Assembly (NCBI GenBank): GCA_009103225.1
Contig: RHPI01000026.1
Span: 717,831 to 781,830 of the forward strand
Direction of reading: 5' to 3'
DNA length: 64,000 nucleotides
Origin: Chlorokybus atmophyticus
Lineage: Eukaryota; Streptophyta; Chlorokybophyceae; Chlorokybales; Chlorokybaceae
Shown piece by piece: positions 10,640 to 22,071 of the stretch (position 1 is the first letter of the stretch; each line of letters opens with the position of its first letter). Both the position numbers and the translations under genes were made by a program. Below the pieces are notes generated by a model that saw only the letters and a list, made by a program, of their open reading frames with translations, was not told where the DNA came from and made no database searches.

Positions 10640-12894
10640 CTACGCGTCACTCAGATTGAGCGATGCCACATCTGCAGGCACAACATCGGTCCGATATGTG
10701 TCTTGCAAGCCGAGCGGGATGAACAAGTCGCGCAGCTTGCGTGCAACACGTCGCAGCTGGTCACTGTCTATCCTGCTCAAGACCTTGTCCTCAAATAGGA
10801 GTGTCATAGCCGTCCATTTGCTGTCAATGGCCGAGGGGTAGCCGAGGGGCGCCTTGCGCCAATGCAATCCACCTTGCGTCGCCCAATACAGAAATACATA
10901 CAAAGCTGATTCGAGCTCGGAAGAAACTGTTTGCGGCCTTTTTTGCAACGTGGTGATCGCCATGAACAAAGGCGTCCCCGTTGCAAACCCGTCGGTCGCT
11001 GCCTGCAAACATATGCACATATCTTCATGCAATGTACAACAAAGCAAAATGACAACATGCAAGTATATCACATGGGCTTGTATAACGGTACCTGACTCAA
11101 AAGACGAGCTTCACCGAAGTCGATAAGCATGATGCTCCCATCAGCTCTGCCAACCACGTTGAATGCAGAGATATCTCCGTGAAGATAGCCTCTGTCTGCA
11201 ACTGCACCGATAGCAGCACATAGCTGCTCAAATGCTCTCACAATCATCAATGGCTCTAGTGGTGAAAAAAGGTCGCCAACGGGCTGCATGATCAAATAAT
11301 GCTTTTCATCGTTGTCGACTGCCATGCCCACGAGGTTGACAACGCTGTCGACCTCGGTCAATGCTACCAAAGCTTGTCTCTGTCAAGCAGCCACATGTTG
11401 ACATACAGCACATTCAACAACACTGTCCGTGCGCTACCACACCTTGATGCCCGTTTGCTGTCATTGTGTGCATGTAAGCAATTGCACACCTCACATTCCT
11501 GTTGCTCCGCGTTGTGGCTGTGCTTGGCAATGGCCCAGCCATGGTCAGGTTGTAGCTCGCCGCGATAGACGTAGGAGATGAGCGGTGATAGCATGCCTTC
11601 ATCCTTGCTGCTTGACTCCTTCATGAGAAACAGCTCCAGAGACTTGCCATTATAATGCCCACTATATAGTCGTAAAGGAGATGGTAGATATGGCCGCCTG
11701 TAACCCAAAGTCTCTGGTGCTGTACACCATAACCGAACCAGGGTCTGCAGAGCTGGAGACCTCCGGTCCAAAGTCAACGCCTGTTGTGGGGTACAGCGAA
11801 TAGTCCCGAGCCTGTCCAAGCTCCACAGTTGCAAGCAATCGATACCACCCGTGATTGCCACCCACTCATTGCGGGCAGGCTGCTCCCTCTTTAGATCCTC
11901 CAAGTGCACCTTTGTTTGATACAAGGCTTCACGTTGCAACGTCGTTTCCCGAAGAGCTTTCTTGACCTCAACATACCACACAATGTGTGGAGCTGTTGCA
12001 TAGGCAGAGTCCGTAATTGTAAGATCTGGTTTTCGGTGTAGTCCGGGAACGCCGGTTGCATGTGTATCCTGCACATGCAACCGGCGTTCCTGCCCTCCTC
12101 CGGGCCTCACGGACTGCAACTTGGACAGGATTGTGTAATAAAGCTTTTGCACAGGCTCTTCGAGTTGTTGCTGGCTGGCCTCAAGAAAACGCGCTTGAAC
12201 GTCTTGTGCTTGAAGGAGAGATGTCAACACGTCTTCTTCAATGTAGGCCAACTTTGCAAGCAACTCTTCAGTGTAAATAGCAGACTCCATGAGCTTATTG
12301 CCTGCTTCTACTGGCTGCGTGACTGTTGTAGCACGCCCGTCATAGCGCGCCAATCGTTCTTCAAGCCGCTCCAGCCGGTCCTCTAGTGTGACAGGTCTGG
12401 CAGATGGCGCACCTGCACGAATGCACCCGCCGGAGTCAGCACAAAGTACAAGACAGTCAAGCGTGCACACTCGTGCGAACAAGCCATTGAGACATCGAGG
12501 GAGGTGGGGAGCAAATAGGGTGCTGTGCGATGCAGCTCCTGGAGCATACTTGTTTGCAAGACACCCATGGCCAAGGCAGACACAGCATGCCTTGTAAAGC
12601 GCACATGGCCAAGGCCAGGGCCAGTAGCAAGACCTCACCTGGGCCAGCAAGAGGGGCTTGCTGCTGTGGCACAACAGTGATTTCATACTCAGCGCCAGCA
12701 TTGAATGTGATATCGGAAAGCATCTCCAACTGACCCGAGCAATGGCCAACGCGCACGAAGACTTCACCAAGCTTCACAGAAAACTGCGAGGCCTGGTAAG
12801 CTTCCAGCACGAAAGCAACTTTCACCCGTCCTTCCACCAGCAAATACGATGCTCGGCTGCCACCCGCCTCGGTAAAATGCACAAGCGGATTCAT
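10640..12894 (-). CDS. Nuclease-like domain plus FunK1-like protein kinase, four exons (copy A)
   Basis: Minus-strand exons 12894-12639, 12412-11443, 11377-11092 and 11002-10640 join in phase at GT-AG borders to about 624 residues. Domains: an unrecognised beta-rich N terminus; a short charged helix (LERLEERLARYD); a PD-(D/E)XK-like segment (RKPDLTI...IVWYVEVKKAL); then a kinase fold with a Lys in ELFLMKES, YLHGDISAFNVV (HGD for HRD), LIDFGEA (DFG) and GTPLFMAI followed by LESALYVFLYW. The last block is typical of FunK1-type kinases. Nuclease-like plus kinase pairs are known in Crinkler-type effectors; that link is an inference and activity is unproven. ATG 12894 is used; an excellent acceptor upstream (CTTATGTGCTCAG) suggests a further 5' exon or a start at 12954. 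It differs from copy B in exons by in-frame 3-base indels only. Confidence 0.65.
12046..12090. repeat. Perfect 19-bp inverted repeat inside the nuclease-kinase coding exon (copy A)
   Basis: Arms 12046-12064 (GGAACGCCGGTTGCATGTG) and 12072-12090 are exact reverse complements with loop TATCCTG. It lies in frame just before the PD-(D/E)XK-like segment and is kept unchanged in copy B (47250-47294). Confidence 0.92.
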
Positions 12895-13915
12895 TGAGAT
12901 GGGTTGCTGATCACCCCTCTCACCCTGTTGCTGAGCACATAAGAGAAGAAACACAATGCCACTTGAGTGACAAGCTGTATCAAGATGGCTGAGCGCGGCG
13001 TTGTTGAGCAGGAGACAGGATGGCTGGCAGACGACATGACAGTACCAAGCAACACAGAGAGAGACAGAGCGAGAGAGAGCTGATACCTGCCGCTATGGAA
13101 TGATCCGCCGCAGTCGCAGCAGGCAGAGGGGAGCCTCCAGCAGCAGCGCTTGCAGCGGCCAGGCCGGGTGGTCAATGCAGGAAACAGGAGGGCGGCACTG
13201 TCCTGCGTCCCGCGTCCGAGGGCTGCCCGCTGGTCGTTCTCCCTGTCTTCAGCGGCTGTGACCAACGCCATCGTCGTTGCCTTGCCCCGCCGCAAGCCGT
13301 GTGCAAGCCTCTTCCGATCCTTCTTCTGCCCTTCATACTCCTAAGCCTGTTGACAAGCAATACCACTTAGCACACAGTGACAGATTGCGCATTTGACAGG
13401 TTCATGTGTTTAGTGCCGTGCAAAGCTACTGCGCTTGTTTGGGCATTATCAGCTTGTTTCATGACAAGCAGTGTGTCCTGTGAATGTAAATGCGCAGCAA
13501 ATGTGCATAAGCGGGCATGAACAGCGTCTAAGACATGGAGTATGTTCTGTTTGATGCATTGCACAGCTACTGCGCAGTGCAGGCATGAACAGCTGTTTCT
13601 AGAAGCAAGTTGTCCTATACGAAAACATGAGATCTCTCCCGCTCGAGGGAGTTTAGCGAAAGAGACATGACGAGAGGCTCGGAGGCAGACGACATGTGAA
13701 ACGAGAGAGAGAGAGGCTACCTGCCACCGTGCGATGAGGTAAAGGTGGGGGGGGCTGATCCGCCGTCACCGCAGGCACAGGGGACCGTTAGGCAGCAGCG
13801 CTTGTATGGGGAGACGGCCGGCGTTATCCTCCCTCACCGCACAGAGGGCTGGCCGCTGGTCGTTCCCCCTCTCGCCCTCCCTCTGTCCGACTACCGTGCC
13901 GTCGTCGCCTTTGCC

Positions 13916-13947
<32 letters not shown>

Positions 13948-14945
13948 TGCCAGCGCCTTTAACCTCTTCTCTCGGAGTTGACACGGCGACAGTGCTGCTT
14001 GCGTTGCTCAATGACATGTGCAATGATGTGTGCGGCAGCACGTAGGGTGTGGCATGTGTAAGGGGTATGGTACTGTGCAAGCATGCATAGGGTATAAGTC
14101 GCATTCCACACTTGCAGACTGTGCAAGACGTGTCGAATGGTGCAGTGGCCAGCGACTAGCGCTGTACACCCATGTCCGGTTGTCTGTGAAACGGTGCAAA
14201 GCATCGTGACTGGCAATGCACCTTGGCGAGCCTTTGGTGAGCTGAGCAACTACACGCATCATTTTGCGCTGGCTTGCTATAAGTTATTCATTGCGGCGAG
14301 GCATAGTTGTGACAGGTACGAACAAACCGCATTGTTCAGCGTCTGCTGCATGCTTGGATGGACAGGGTGCACATGAGCTCATGCATGTCACCAGTGGTCA
14401 GTATTTGATACATGCAATGTGGAAGAGGAAGTAAATAAGAGATAGTATGCTAGGCTAGTAACATGCATGGTGACACACACAACCTGTACTGTCATGCACA
14501 ACATGCAGCATATAATACAAGCAATGGCATGCGAGTACTTTATACCACCGGGCTGCTGCTAGCTCCTAACACAACTCACTAACCCCTACCCAATTAGCTC
14601 ACACAGCATGCATGTAGTCAAGTAGTTACCTGCCCACACGGGCGCCGTGCTTGAGCAGCAAATAATTATGGTGCAACATGCACTCGGCATTCCAACAGAC
14701 ACTACATGCATGTCGATAATATCGTATGCATGCATGTGCAGAGCACTACAGCAGTACAGCAGGCCAAAAGATTGACCACACATGTGTGGCAAAACTGACA
14801 TTCACAGTCTGCACAACTCTACTTTACAAGGGCACTTGCGCACGCAACTGCCGCCGATGCCATGCAACGACCTCAGCGTACTGCAAGTTGGCCCCAAAGA
14901 TGTCGAGAGCGCTGCCCATAGACACATCAACATGTCCAGTTTTGC
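12895..14945. other. Non-coding part of R1 with GA-rich and GCC repeats
   Basis: No supported gene, apart from a possible 5' exon of the nuclease-kinase gene in 12950-13300 that I could not phase. Two related blocks (13045-13260 and 13700-13900) each start with a short GA run followed by a similar GC-rich stretch, so a small sub-repeat is duplicated within R. GCC repeats lie at 13918-13947. The remainder to 14945 matches R2 but shows no coding signal. Confidence 0.55.
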
Positions 14946-15148
14946 ACACGCGCATTCAGTTGTACCTACCATGTCTGATAAGCTCAAAGTATGACCAGTC
15001 AATCGTTGCACATTGCACTTATGTCCGGTGCATTAGTTGTCCTCCACGACCACCTGATGCCCCGCCGCCATCAACCTGCTTTGCCACAAAGCTTGAGATA
15101 AGATGAGGGAAGGAGGAGAAGGAGCGGGGTTTGCCTGTCATGCATGAC
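14946..15148 (-). pseudogene. Captured UXS fragment in R1 (end of exon 1, intron 1, exon 2, start of intron 2)
   Basis: Reverse complement of the UXS gene around 7133-7335. Exon 2 is recognisable from GTTGATGGCGGCGGGGCATC and the GTGG(G/T)... intron 2 start; the pyrimidine-rich intron 1 beginning GGCAAGCCC is also represented by its complement. Substitutions break the reading frame. Introns are included, so the copy was made from DNA and not from mRNA. Confidence 0.8.
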
Positions 15149-15231
15149 AGATACCATGCGACAGTACCCACTTCTTGCTCCATGTCTACGGTAGCTTCCG
15201 GCACGTGTTGCCTCAGAAATAGTAGATAGGC

Positions 15232-16108
15232 TGTCGTGCCTGCCATGGTTGAGGGTCACGCTGTCTCGGGCACACTGTAGACGAGCGCCCATGCCGTGGG
15301 CATGCTGGTGCTAAGCGCAGCATTAGAGCAACACAAATAAAGACAACCCCCCCGACATAGGCATAGGCTCGGGGATGAACCTATGTGCGGATCTGATCAG
15401 TAGTAGAGCTGGTGACGCTCTACTCCTGATCATACCTACTGTGCTGTAGTACACACAGTCAACAAGCCACTACGATAGGTAGTGCTATATACACAATTCT
15501 TTGCATGAGTGGATGATGTGTTACACTATTACACTATTAAGTGAGGTGATTGAACAAGCAACTCAGAGATGCTATGTCCTGACTGATGCAGCAAACACAC
15601 CACTGCCAAGCTCACAGCAATAACAAGCAAAGCGCACAAGAGCATCCACTGTGTTTTACGCAGTGAGGTAGTTCTTTGCAACAAGGACGGTGTGCTTCCA
15701 GTTCAAGTCGCTTCACAAGCTCTTAAAGTCAAAGTCTCTACTCCTAGTACTTACTTACAGTGTCACCAGCGAGTCTAGTGACAAGATTTCCTACTTATAC
15801 ATGTCAGATCACGACTGTGCAGTGCCACGCGGGCACTAGGCCAACGGTCACATCGAGGCCGTATGCTACTACGGAAATCCTCTAAGACTCGATATAGCAC
15901 ATGAGCTGATAACAGATTCCTAACGGATCAGCTACGCGCAGTTCCTACAGCGAGGTCTGTGGAGTAGCCCTAGCTACATGCTACATGAAGTACGAAGTAG
16001 CTAGCAGTGGGCTGGGGCGCGCACGGTCTTCATGCAGGTAGCCCGGGCTTGGGGCTGGATGTAGGCATGCTCGCGGACCACTGGCATGCGAGGGTGGTTG
16101 GCATGACA
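15232..16108 (-). repeat. Left LTR region (3' LTR) of the gypsy element
   Basis: Bounded by TGTC and GACA. The part 15465-16108 matches the right LTR (31425-32040). The first 233 bases (15232-15464) recur at 16111-16345 but are missing from the right LTR, so the end has been rearranged. Confidence 0.75.
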
Positions 16109-16110
16109 GC

Positions 16111-16345
16111 TGTCGTGCCTGCCATAGTCAAGGGTCACAACGTTTCGGGCATACTGTAGACGAGCGCCCATGCTGTGGGCATGCTGGTGCTAAGCGCAGC
16201 ATTGCAGCAATACAAACAAAAACAACCCCAGACATAGGCATAGGCTCGAGGATGACCTATGTGAGGATCTGATCAGTAGTAGAGCTGGCGACTCTCCTCT
16301 TTATTATACCGACTGTGCTGTAGTACAGACAGTCAACAAGCCACC
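16111..16345 (-). repeat. Extra partial LTR copy next to the coding end
   Basis: Repeats 15232-15464 with scattered differences, begins TGTCGTGCC and stops at a C-rich run (16346-16352) that reads on the minus strand as a polypurine-type GGGGGG stretch. It is followed at once by the end of the PHD-containing frame. Confidence 0.7.
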
Positions 16346-16382
16346 CCCCCTGAGGTTCTGGGGTAGCCTCCTGCTCAAGGAC

Positions 16383-18106
16383 TCAGGTTCTTCCACTGTG
16401 TGGGAGACCGTTGATGCGGCAGTTATCACACCCATACTCCCACAGAGGCACCTTGTCAAATGGAGGGTCAAGGCAGTAACAGTGCATGCCTTGGTTGCAG
16501 CCTTCGCATAACAGCATCACCGGGTCATTGTCGGCATTGCCACATTTCTCGCAGCGGGTGCTTCGCAGGGGGGGTCGCGGGTGCTGGATCTTGCCGAAGC
16601 CAGCAATGTGGGGAAGATGATAGGGCGCGCAGTTCACCATGTTGTCCTTCATGCATTCGCCTTGTTGTCCCACAAGGTCCAGTACCCCTGTGGGATACAC
16701 CTTATAGACAGCGCGCCCGGCGGAGGTGTTGAGGGTGTCGTGTGTAGTCGCCATGCGGTAGACGAAGTCTCCTCGCTGGAAGCGGCGTTCCCGCTCCTTG
16801 TAGAAACTGCTGCGCACACGCTCGTAGCAAAGCGTGTCGCAGTGCTGAGCGATGCGCAAGCTGTGGAAGGCTATGGGGACTGTGCTCGAACGGCGCTCTG
16901 CGCACTGTCGGATCACGCAGTATCTTGTCGGGGTTGTTGAGAGTGCCCACCACTTTGTCGACCTCCTGCTGTGCGCGCGAAAGAGCAATGGCTGCCTTCC
17001 GAACAGCAAATAGTACGGGCTGTACTCCCGTAGTGCTGTTTGCTTGGATACTTGGACACTCGGTACCCCAGTGCTACCCATGAGAGGTGGTCATCCCATG
17101 TGATCTTCTCGTAGTCGAGGACGTACTTGCGCAAAATCTTCTTGATGGTCTGCACGCTTAGCGAGGCCATTGGCTTGTGGATCGTCACGTGACGTACGGC
17201 GATGGTCGATGAAGCATCTGTCCATGAGCTTATTGAAGGCTCCTCTGAACTCCGTACCTTGGTCGGTGATGACTTCAGCACAGCTGCCGAAGCGTTCGAG
17301 TACATGGGAGAGGAAAGCCTGGGCTACTCCCTCGCTGCTCTTGTCGGGCAGGGGCACTAGCTCCACCCACTTGGAGAAGTGCTCGATGATGACGAGGATG
17401 TAGCGGTTGCCTTGTGCTGAAGGCGATAAGTCCCCGAAGATGTCCAGTCCCCAGCGGTAGAACAGTCCCGAGATGGGGAGGGATGCAAGGTGGCGTTGCG
17501 CATATTGAGGCTCGCGCGGACCATGTAACAGTACTGACAATTGCTGACGAACTCGCGCACCTGTTTGTGCACCCCATACCAGTACTGAGTTCTAACCAGA
17601 CTGGCCGTGCGCTTGACACAGAAGTGTCCGAGCTCGATGTGAAGGGTAGCGATGATGCCTTCTCGCGCGGCTGATGTTTGGACCTCCCTGTCCTCATTCT
17701 GTATCCGTCGATACAGCTTGTCGTCGGCCCAGCGATAGCGCTGAGTGCGTTGACCGACGCGGTCCTTCTCGCGTGTGCTCATGCCTGTTGGACATTGTCT
17801 GGTCCGGAGCAGTGCGAGGGATGGCTTGTCAAGCCAGATGTCATGTCGTGTATCGGTGGGTGCCAACTCCTCATCGTCCACCTGGGTCGGCGGTGAGCGC
17901 TTCCGCTGATAAGGGGTTGGTAAAGGTGACGGTGAGCCCGAGAGAAGGCACGTCCTCGTTTGCTGCTGCCTCAGTGGCCTGGGTCTTGCGTCCTGATCTT
18001 AGCGCAGCAACAGCGAACATGGCCGCTACACCTGGAGGTGCGGCTGCAGGACCCAACTCGTGTCGGGCTTCTGTCGCATTGTTGGTGCTGAGGTGGGGGT
18101 TGCGAC
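16383..18106 (-). pseudogene. Gypsy integrase with C-terminal PHD finger (fragmented pol 3' part)
   Basis: Three overlapping frames. 17881-17357 has the zinc-binding H2C2 (HIELGHFC...NCQYC). 17540-17091 has the integrase core with the first Asp in LDIFGDL and the second in ITDQGTEFRG; the expected Glu position reads GLAKR, so a catalytic residue is lost or mis-set by a frameshift. 17081-16383 has the tail (FQRGDFVY, PTGVLDLVGQ) and then a C4HC3 PHD finger at about 16545-16405: CEKC-x11-CEGC-x4-H-x2-C-x14-CDNC. PHD fingers read histone H3 tails, so this one could steer integration, in place of the chromodomain seen in chromoviruses (inference). Between 17880 and 18106 lies a low-complexity linker interrupted by the copia insertion. 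Confidence 0.75.
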
Positions 18107-18627
18107 TATCGTTCGGAAGCTAGTGCACACATGCAGCAGGGCTAAACATGACACGCACAACACACCAGCCGCCAAGGCTTGAGCCAATAGCATTTATCAA
18201 TCCTTCCTACACATGCAAAGTCCGTGTGCCTTTATACTCTACCAGATTGCACACTCCTACTCTGGAAGATCCTTTTCCTTCTACACGAGTCTGCATCGGA
18301 CGCTCTAAGCTGCACCGCATAGCTGATCCCAAGAGCTTTCCAACAAGCTATGCCACGTCTCCAGCAACTAAGTTCTCAGAAAATTCTAATACTTCTACCG
18401 GAGCTCTGGACTGTTCGCCAGACTGTTCGCCAGACTGTTCCAGAGCTCCAAGTCCGGAAACCTCGAGCGTCCTTTATTAAACTATGCAGATATTGAGCTT
18501 TAGACTCACAACTGCTCTATATCAGACCTCTTACTGCAACTGCAACGTGCACAAGGTCTTTACCATTTCTTAGCACTCGATGCCTGTGTCTGTCGAGGTC
18601 GAGCTAACTGGACGTCATTTCTTAATA
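18107..18627 (-). repeat. cop2 3' LTR
   Basis: Matches 25438-25944. On the minus strand it is preceded by a purine-rich GCGTGGGAG stretch (18628-18640), the likely polypurine tract. Confidence 0.85.
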
Positions 18628-18648
18628 CTCCCACGCAGGCAGCTTGAC

Positions 18649-19119
18649 TATTGTAGGTTTGGACACTATTGAACATGCATGGAGTTGGTGCAAGCACAAG
18701 CACACACACTCTACCAGAGCATACACACAAGGCTGATCCAAAAAGGCTTTTCAAGGATTACAACAAAGTCACACCGCGGGCTTTTGTACCCGCCAATTCT
18801 GCACCTGTCTACTCTAGCAGTCACCACGACTTCTACACTCAACCGATTCCTGCACTTTAAGTTGCACCACGTGGCTACTTGCAAGAGCTTTCCAACTAGC
18901 TATAACACGCGCCATACAATAATGCAACCACCGAGCTACAACGTTTCTTCTACAGCGCCTTGAAGTCTCCAGACTCCGGACTCGACTCCGCGCCTTAGAC
19001 CTTCTCGACTGAAGTCCTCGCCTGGACCTTTCTCGACTGGCACCTTCTCGCGCCTGAATCTTCTCGCGGCTGTTCTTATCCACAAGGCGAGCTAACCGGA
19101 TACAAGAATATCCTTAACA
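18649..19119 (-). repeat. Solo LTR of the cop1 family
   Basis: Matches LTRs at 21606-22071 and 24206-24659. Its flanks are TTGAC (18644-18648) and TCGAC (19120-19124), a 5-bp duplication with one mismatch, and no polypurine tract precedes it. That fits a solo LTR left by recombination, between the cop2 RNase H stop and the cop2 polypurine tract. Confidence 0.7.
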
Positions 19120-19136
19120 TCGACCCAAGCTCCTAC

Positions 19137-21600
19137 TCAAACACAAATGCCAAGACCAGCACAGCATGCCTTGAACTTCACTGGTGATAGTGCCTTCGTC
19201 ATGAAGTCCGCGAGCATGTCTTCAGTCTTGCAATACGAGAAGGCAACCTCCTTTCTTGTGACTCCGTCTCGCACAAAATGATGCATGACGTCAATGTGCT
19301 TCGTGCGTGAAAAAGCGATTCGGTGCTTTAGCAATTTGATGGCGCCTTGATTGTCGCAGTTGATTGTGATGCAAACCATGGGATGCTCCAGATCCGCCAT
19401 TAGCTTGCGAAGCCATAATGCTTCCTTCACCGCTGCCATGTACTCCGCTTCTGATGTAGATGCCGCTGTAATTGGCTGCAGCCTGCTGTTCCAGCTCACA
19501 ACTCCTCCGTTGAGTATGAACACATAGCTTGTAGTAGACCTTCTGCTGTCGAGGTCCCCAGCAAAGTTCGAGTCGCAATAGCCTATCAGCTCAGTGTCGC
19601 CGCGACCACACTTGATGCCAACAATAGCGCTTCCCGCCACATAGCGTAGTATCCCCATTACAGCCCTCCCGTGCTCAATCGACGGTGCAAACATGTAGCG
19701 AGCAAGGACTCCAACAGCATGTGCAATGTCTGGACGCGTACACACTGCCGAATAGAGCATGCTGCCTACCAGCTCACCGTAAGGGTATTGAACCTTGTTA
19801 AGTACCTCTCCCTCCTTTGCCTTGACGAGGTTGGTACCGATCGCCAGTGGTGTAGACTTGGTCTTTGCCTCAGTTAATCCAAACTTGGCAACCAGTCTCT
19901 TTACCATCCGCGCTTGGCTGATCTTCATAGTGCGCGCCGCTCTGTTGCGCTCAACGTATCCATTTGCACACTCGCCACGTGTGCCTTATGAAAATCAGGT
20001 GCGCTTTTTTTCCCTCTCAGGATCTGCGAGTTGACTGGTGCTGATATTGCTCCACATTGCTAGCCTCAGTCAAGTCATGCTCATCCACAGGATGACTGCC
20101 GCGCCTTTTGTCTCCACAACCTCAGGAAACTCTTGCGCCCGTGCGTTGTTATCCTCAGGGTAGAAGCCAGCTTCAAGATGTGATGAACCCTCATGGAACA
20201 CCACCTTTCTGCTTGCAATGACCTTCGTCTTTTGCTCTAGCAGGATACGGTACGCCTTGAAACCAGGTTCATAGCCATCGAAGACTCCCTTCTTGCTAAC
20301 TGGCTCCAACTTGTGCCTGAGTTGCTTGGGCACCAGTGCATATGCAATGCACCCGAACACACGCATGCCACTCACATCTATTGCAGAGCCGTAGAAAAGC
20401 TCCCACGGTGTCTTCTTCTATTTAAAACTCACAGGTGACCGATAGCGTATGTAATTGGCGGTGAGAACAGCTTCACTCCACACACTGTCTTTTAGCTGAC
20501 TATCGTTGAGCATAGCGCGTACACGCTCTATCGTTGTCCTGTTTAGACGCTCAGCCGCTCCATTCTGCTGCGGTGTATAGGGTGTCGTTGTCTTGCAGCG
20601 TATGCCGTTCGTGGCGAAGTACTCCTTCAACTCGTTGTTGACGTACTCCCCTCCTCGATCGCTCCGCATCGCTTTTACCTTCTTGCCAGACTGCGTTGCC
20701 AGCAATGCCACAAAAGTGCGAACAGCTGCAGCAATTTCTGACTTCAACTTTAAAGAAAGGATGACAGAAAGCTTGCTGTAGTCGTAAAAAAAAATCGCAA
20801 AGTACATTATCCCTCCCTTGCTATAACGCGCATAGGCCCGCAAACATCCATGTCCACCAATCTACCAGGATGCCGACTATGCGAGGCAGATGGCGGGAAA
20901 GGCATGCAATGCTTTGCCATCACACATGGTTCACAATGCACACCCGATGCAGCCTCGAAATCCGCCTTTTTAAGGTTGATGCCATTGACCATGCCTTCAG
21001 AGACCAGCCGAGAGGGATTGCCGTAGCTCAGGTGCCCAAATCGGCGGTGCCATAGCTCCGCAGTCTCCTTCTCTTTCATCGCACAGGCTTGCGCATGACG
21101 AGGTTGGTTCACCAGGTAGAAGCTTCAATGCTTAGTGCCTTCCATGCAAACGACCCCATCTAGCCAAACCTCACAGCGTCCATTCTCGAACACAATTTTA
21201 GCTCCCACGCGCTCAGCGGTCAACACACTAAACAGACTTTCAGCAGCCCCAAGAACGTGCAACACCTCTCGCAACATGACTTCCCTCAAACTGTCACCAA
21301 CATGGCATTGCAATCTGACTATGCCAATGCCAATGCCCTTTGGCACCTGACCATCAAAGCCTTCCACCATGATTGGATGAGTCAGCTTTGTGTAGCCCTC
21401 CAGCAACTCCGCATGAGGGGTAATGTATCTGTCGCAGCCAGAGTCGATCACCCAGCCTCCATATGCATGATGTCGTCTCAATGCTGCAGCAAATGCGACC
21501 GACTTCTCCTTGTCGCCGCCATTGCTGGTGCTTGCGCCTTTCTCCCAATGACGCTTGGTGCAGTTTCCGCTGATATGCCCAACCACTCCACAGGTATGAC
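19137..21600 (-). pseudogene. cop2 protease, integrase and RNase H (RT mostly deleted)
   Basis: From high to low coordinates: a zinc knuckle C-x2-C-x4-H-x4-C cut near its start by the cop1 insertion; copia protease with WVIDSGCDRYITP (about 21450); GAG-pre-integrase HH-CC (ELWHRRFGHLSY...CEPC, 21112-20807); integrase core (FFYDYSKL, MRSDRGGEYVN, QQNGAAERLNR, 20843-20418); integrase C-terminal region (GCIAYALVP, KGVFDGYE, 20375-20070); then directly the last RT residues and RNase H (19928-19137: LVGSMLYSAVCTRPDIAHAVG, GYCDSNFAGD, TAASTSEAEYMA, KHIDVMHHF, ADFMTKAL). The RT palm with YxDD is missing, so the element cannot copy itself. At least three frame breaks occur. Confidence 0.88.
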
Positions 21601-21605
21601 AAGTC

Positions 21606-22071
21606 TATTGAGATTTGGACACTACTGATCATGCATGGAGTTGGTGCAAGCACAAGCACACACACTCTACCAGAGCATACACACAAGTCTGATCAAAAAA
21701 GGCTTTCCAAGGATTACAACAAAGTCACACCGCGGGCTTTTACACCCGCCAGTGCTGCACCTGTCTACTCTAGAAGTCACCACAACTTCTACACTCAACC
21801 AATTCTTGCGCTATAAGTTGCACCACGTAGCTACTTTTAAGAGCTTTCAACAAGCTGTGACATGCGCCATACAATGTAACCACCGAGCTACAACGTTTCT
21901 TTTGTAGCGCCTGGAAGTCTGCAGACTTTGGACTCAAATCCGCTCATGGAACCTTCTCGACTGAAGTCCTCGCCTGGACCTTTCTCGACTGGCACCTTCT
22001 CGCGCCTGAATCTTCTCGCGGCTGTTTTTATCCACAGGGCGAGCTGACCGGATACAAGAATATCCTCAACA
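21606..22071 (-). repeat. cop1 3' LTR
   Basis: 466 bases, ends TATTG and CAACA on the plus strand; preceded on the minus strand by GCGTGGGAG (22072-22084), the likely polypurine tract, nearly identical to that of cop2. The two families are therefore related. Confidence 0.85.

Larger units (their letters stand above)
10366..15231 (+). repeat. Dispersed repeat R, copy R1 (left part, interrupted by a retrotransposon)
   Basis: Collinear and highly similar to 45599-50868 (R2). The same repeat runs inverted at 62735-64000 (R3). It carries the nuclease-kinase gene, GA-rich stretches, a GCC triplet run (13918-13947), long non-coding sequence and a captured UXS fragment. Its right end at 15231 is not its natural end: the sequence resumes at 32041 after the inserted gypsy complex, as the uninterrupted R2 shows. 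Confidence 0.9.

Noticed and set aside
12640-12770. N-terminal part of the 468-residue minus-strand frame (and the same in copy B)
   Set aside because: This stretch up to 12413 is best read as an intron: GTGAGG donor, CGTGCAG acceptor, and exact phase continuity to the upstream exon.
18649-21605. LTR 18649-19119 as the true 3' LTR of the element with RNase H at 19137
   Set aside because: No polypurine tract precedes it, its flanks form their own 5-bp near-duplication, and the cop2 polypurine tract and LTR follow directly after it.
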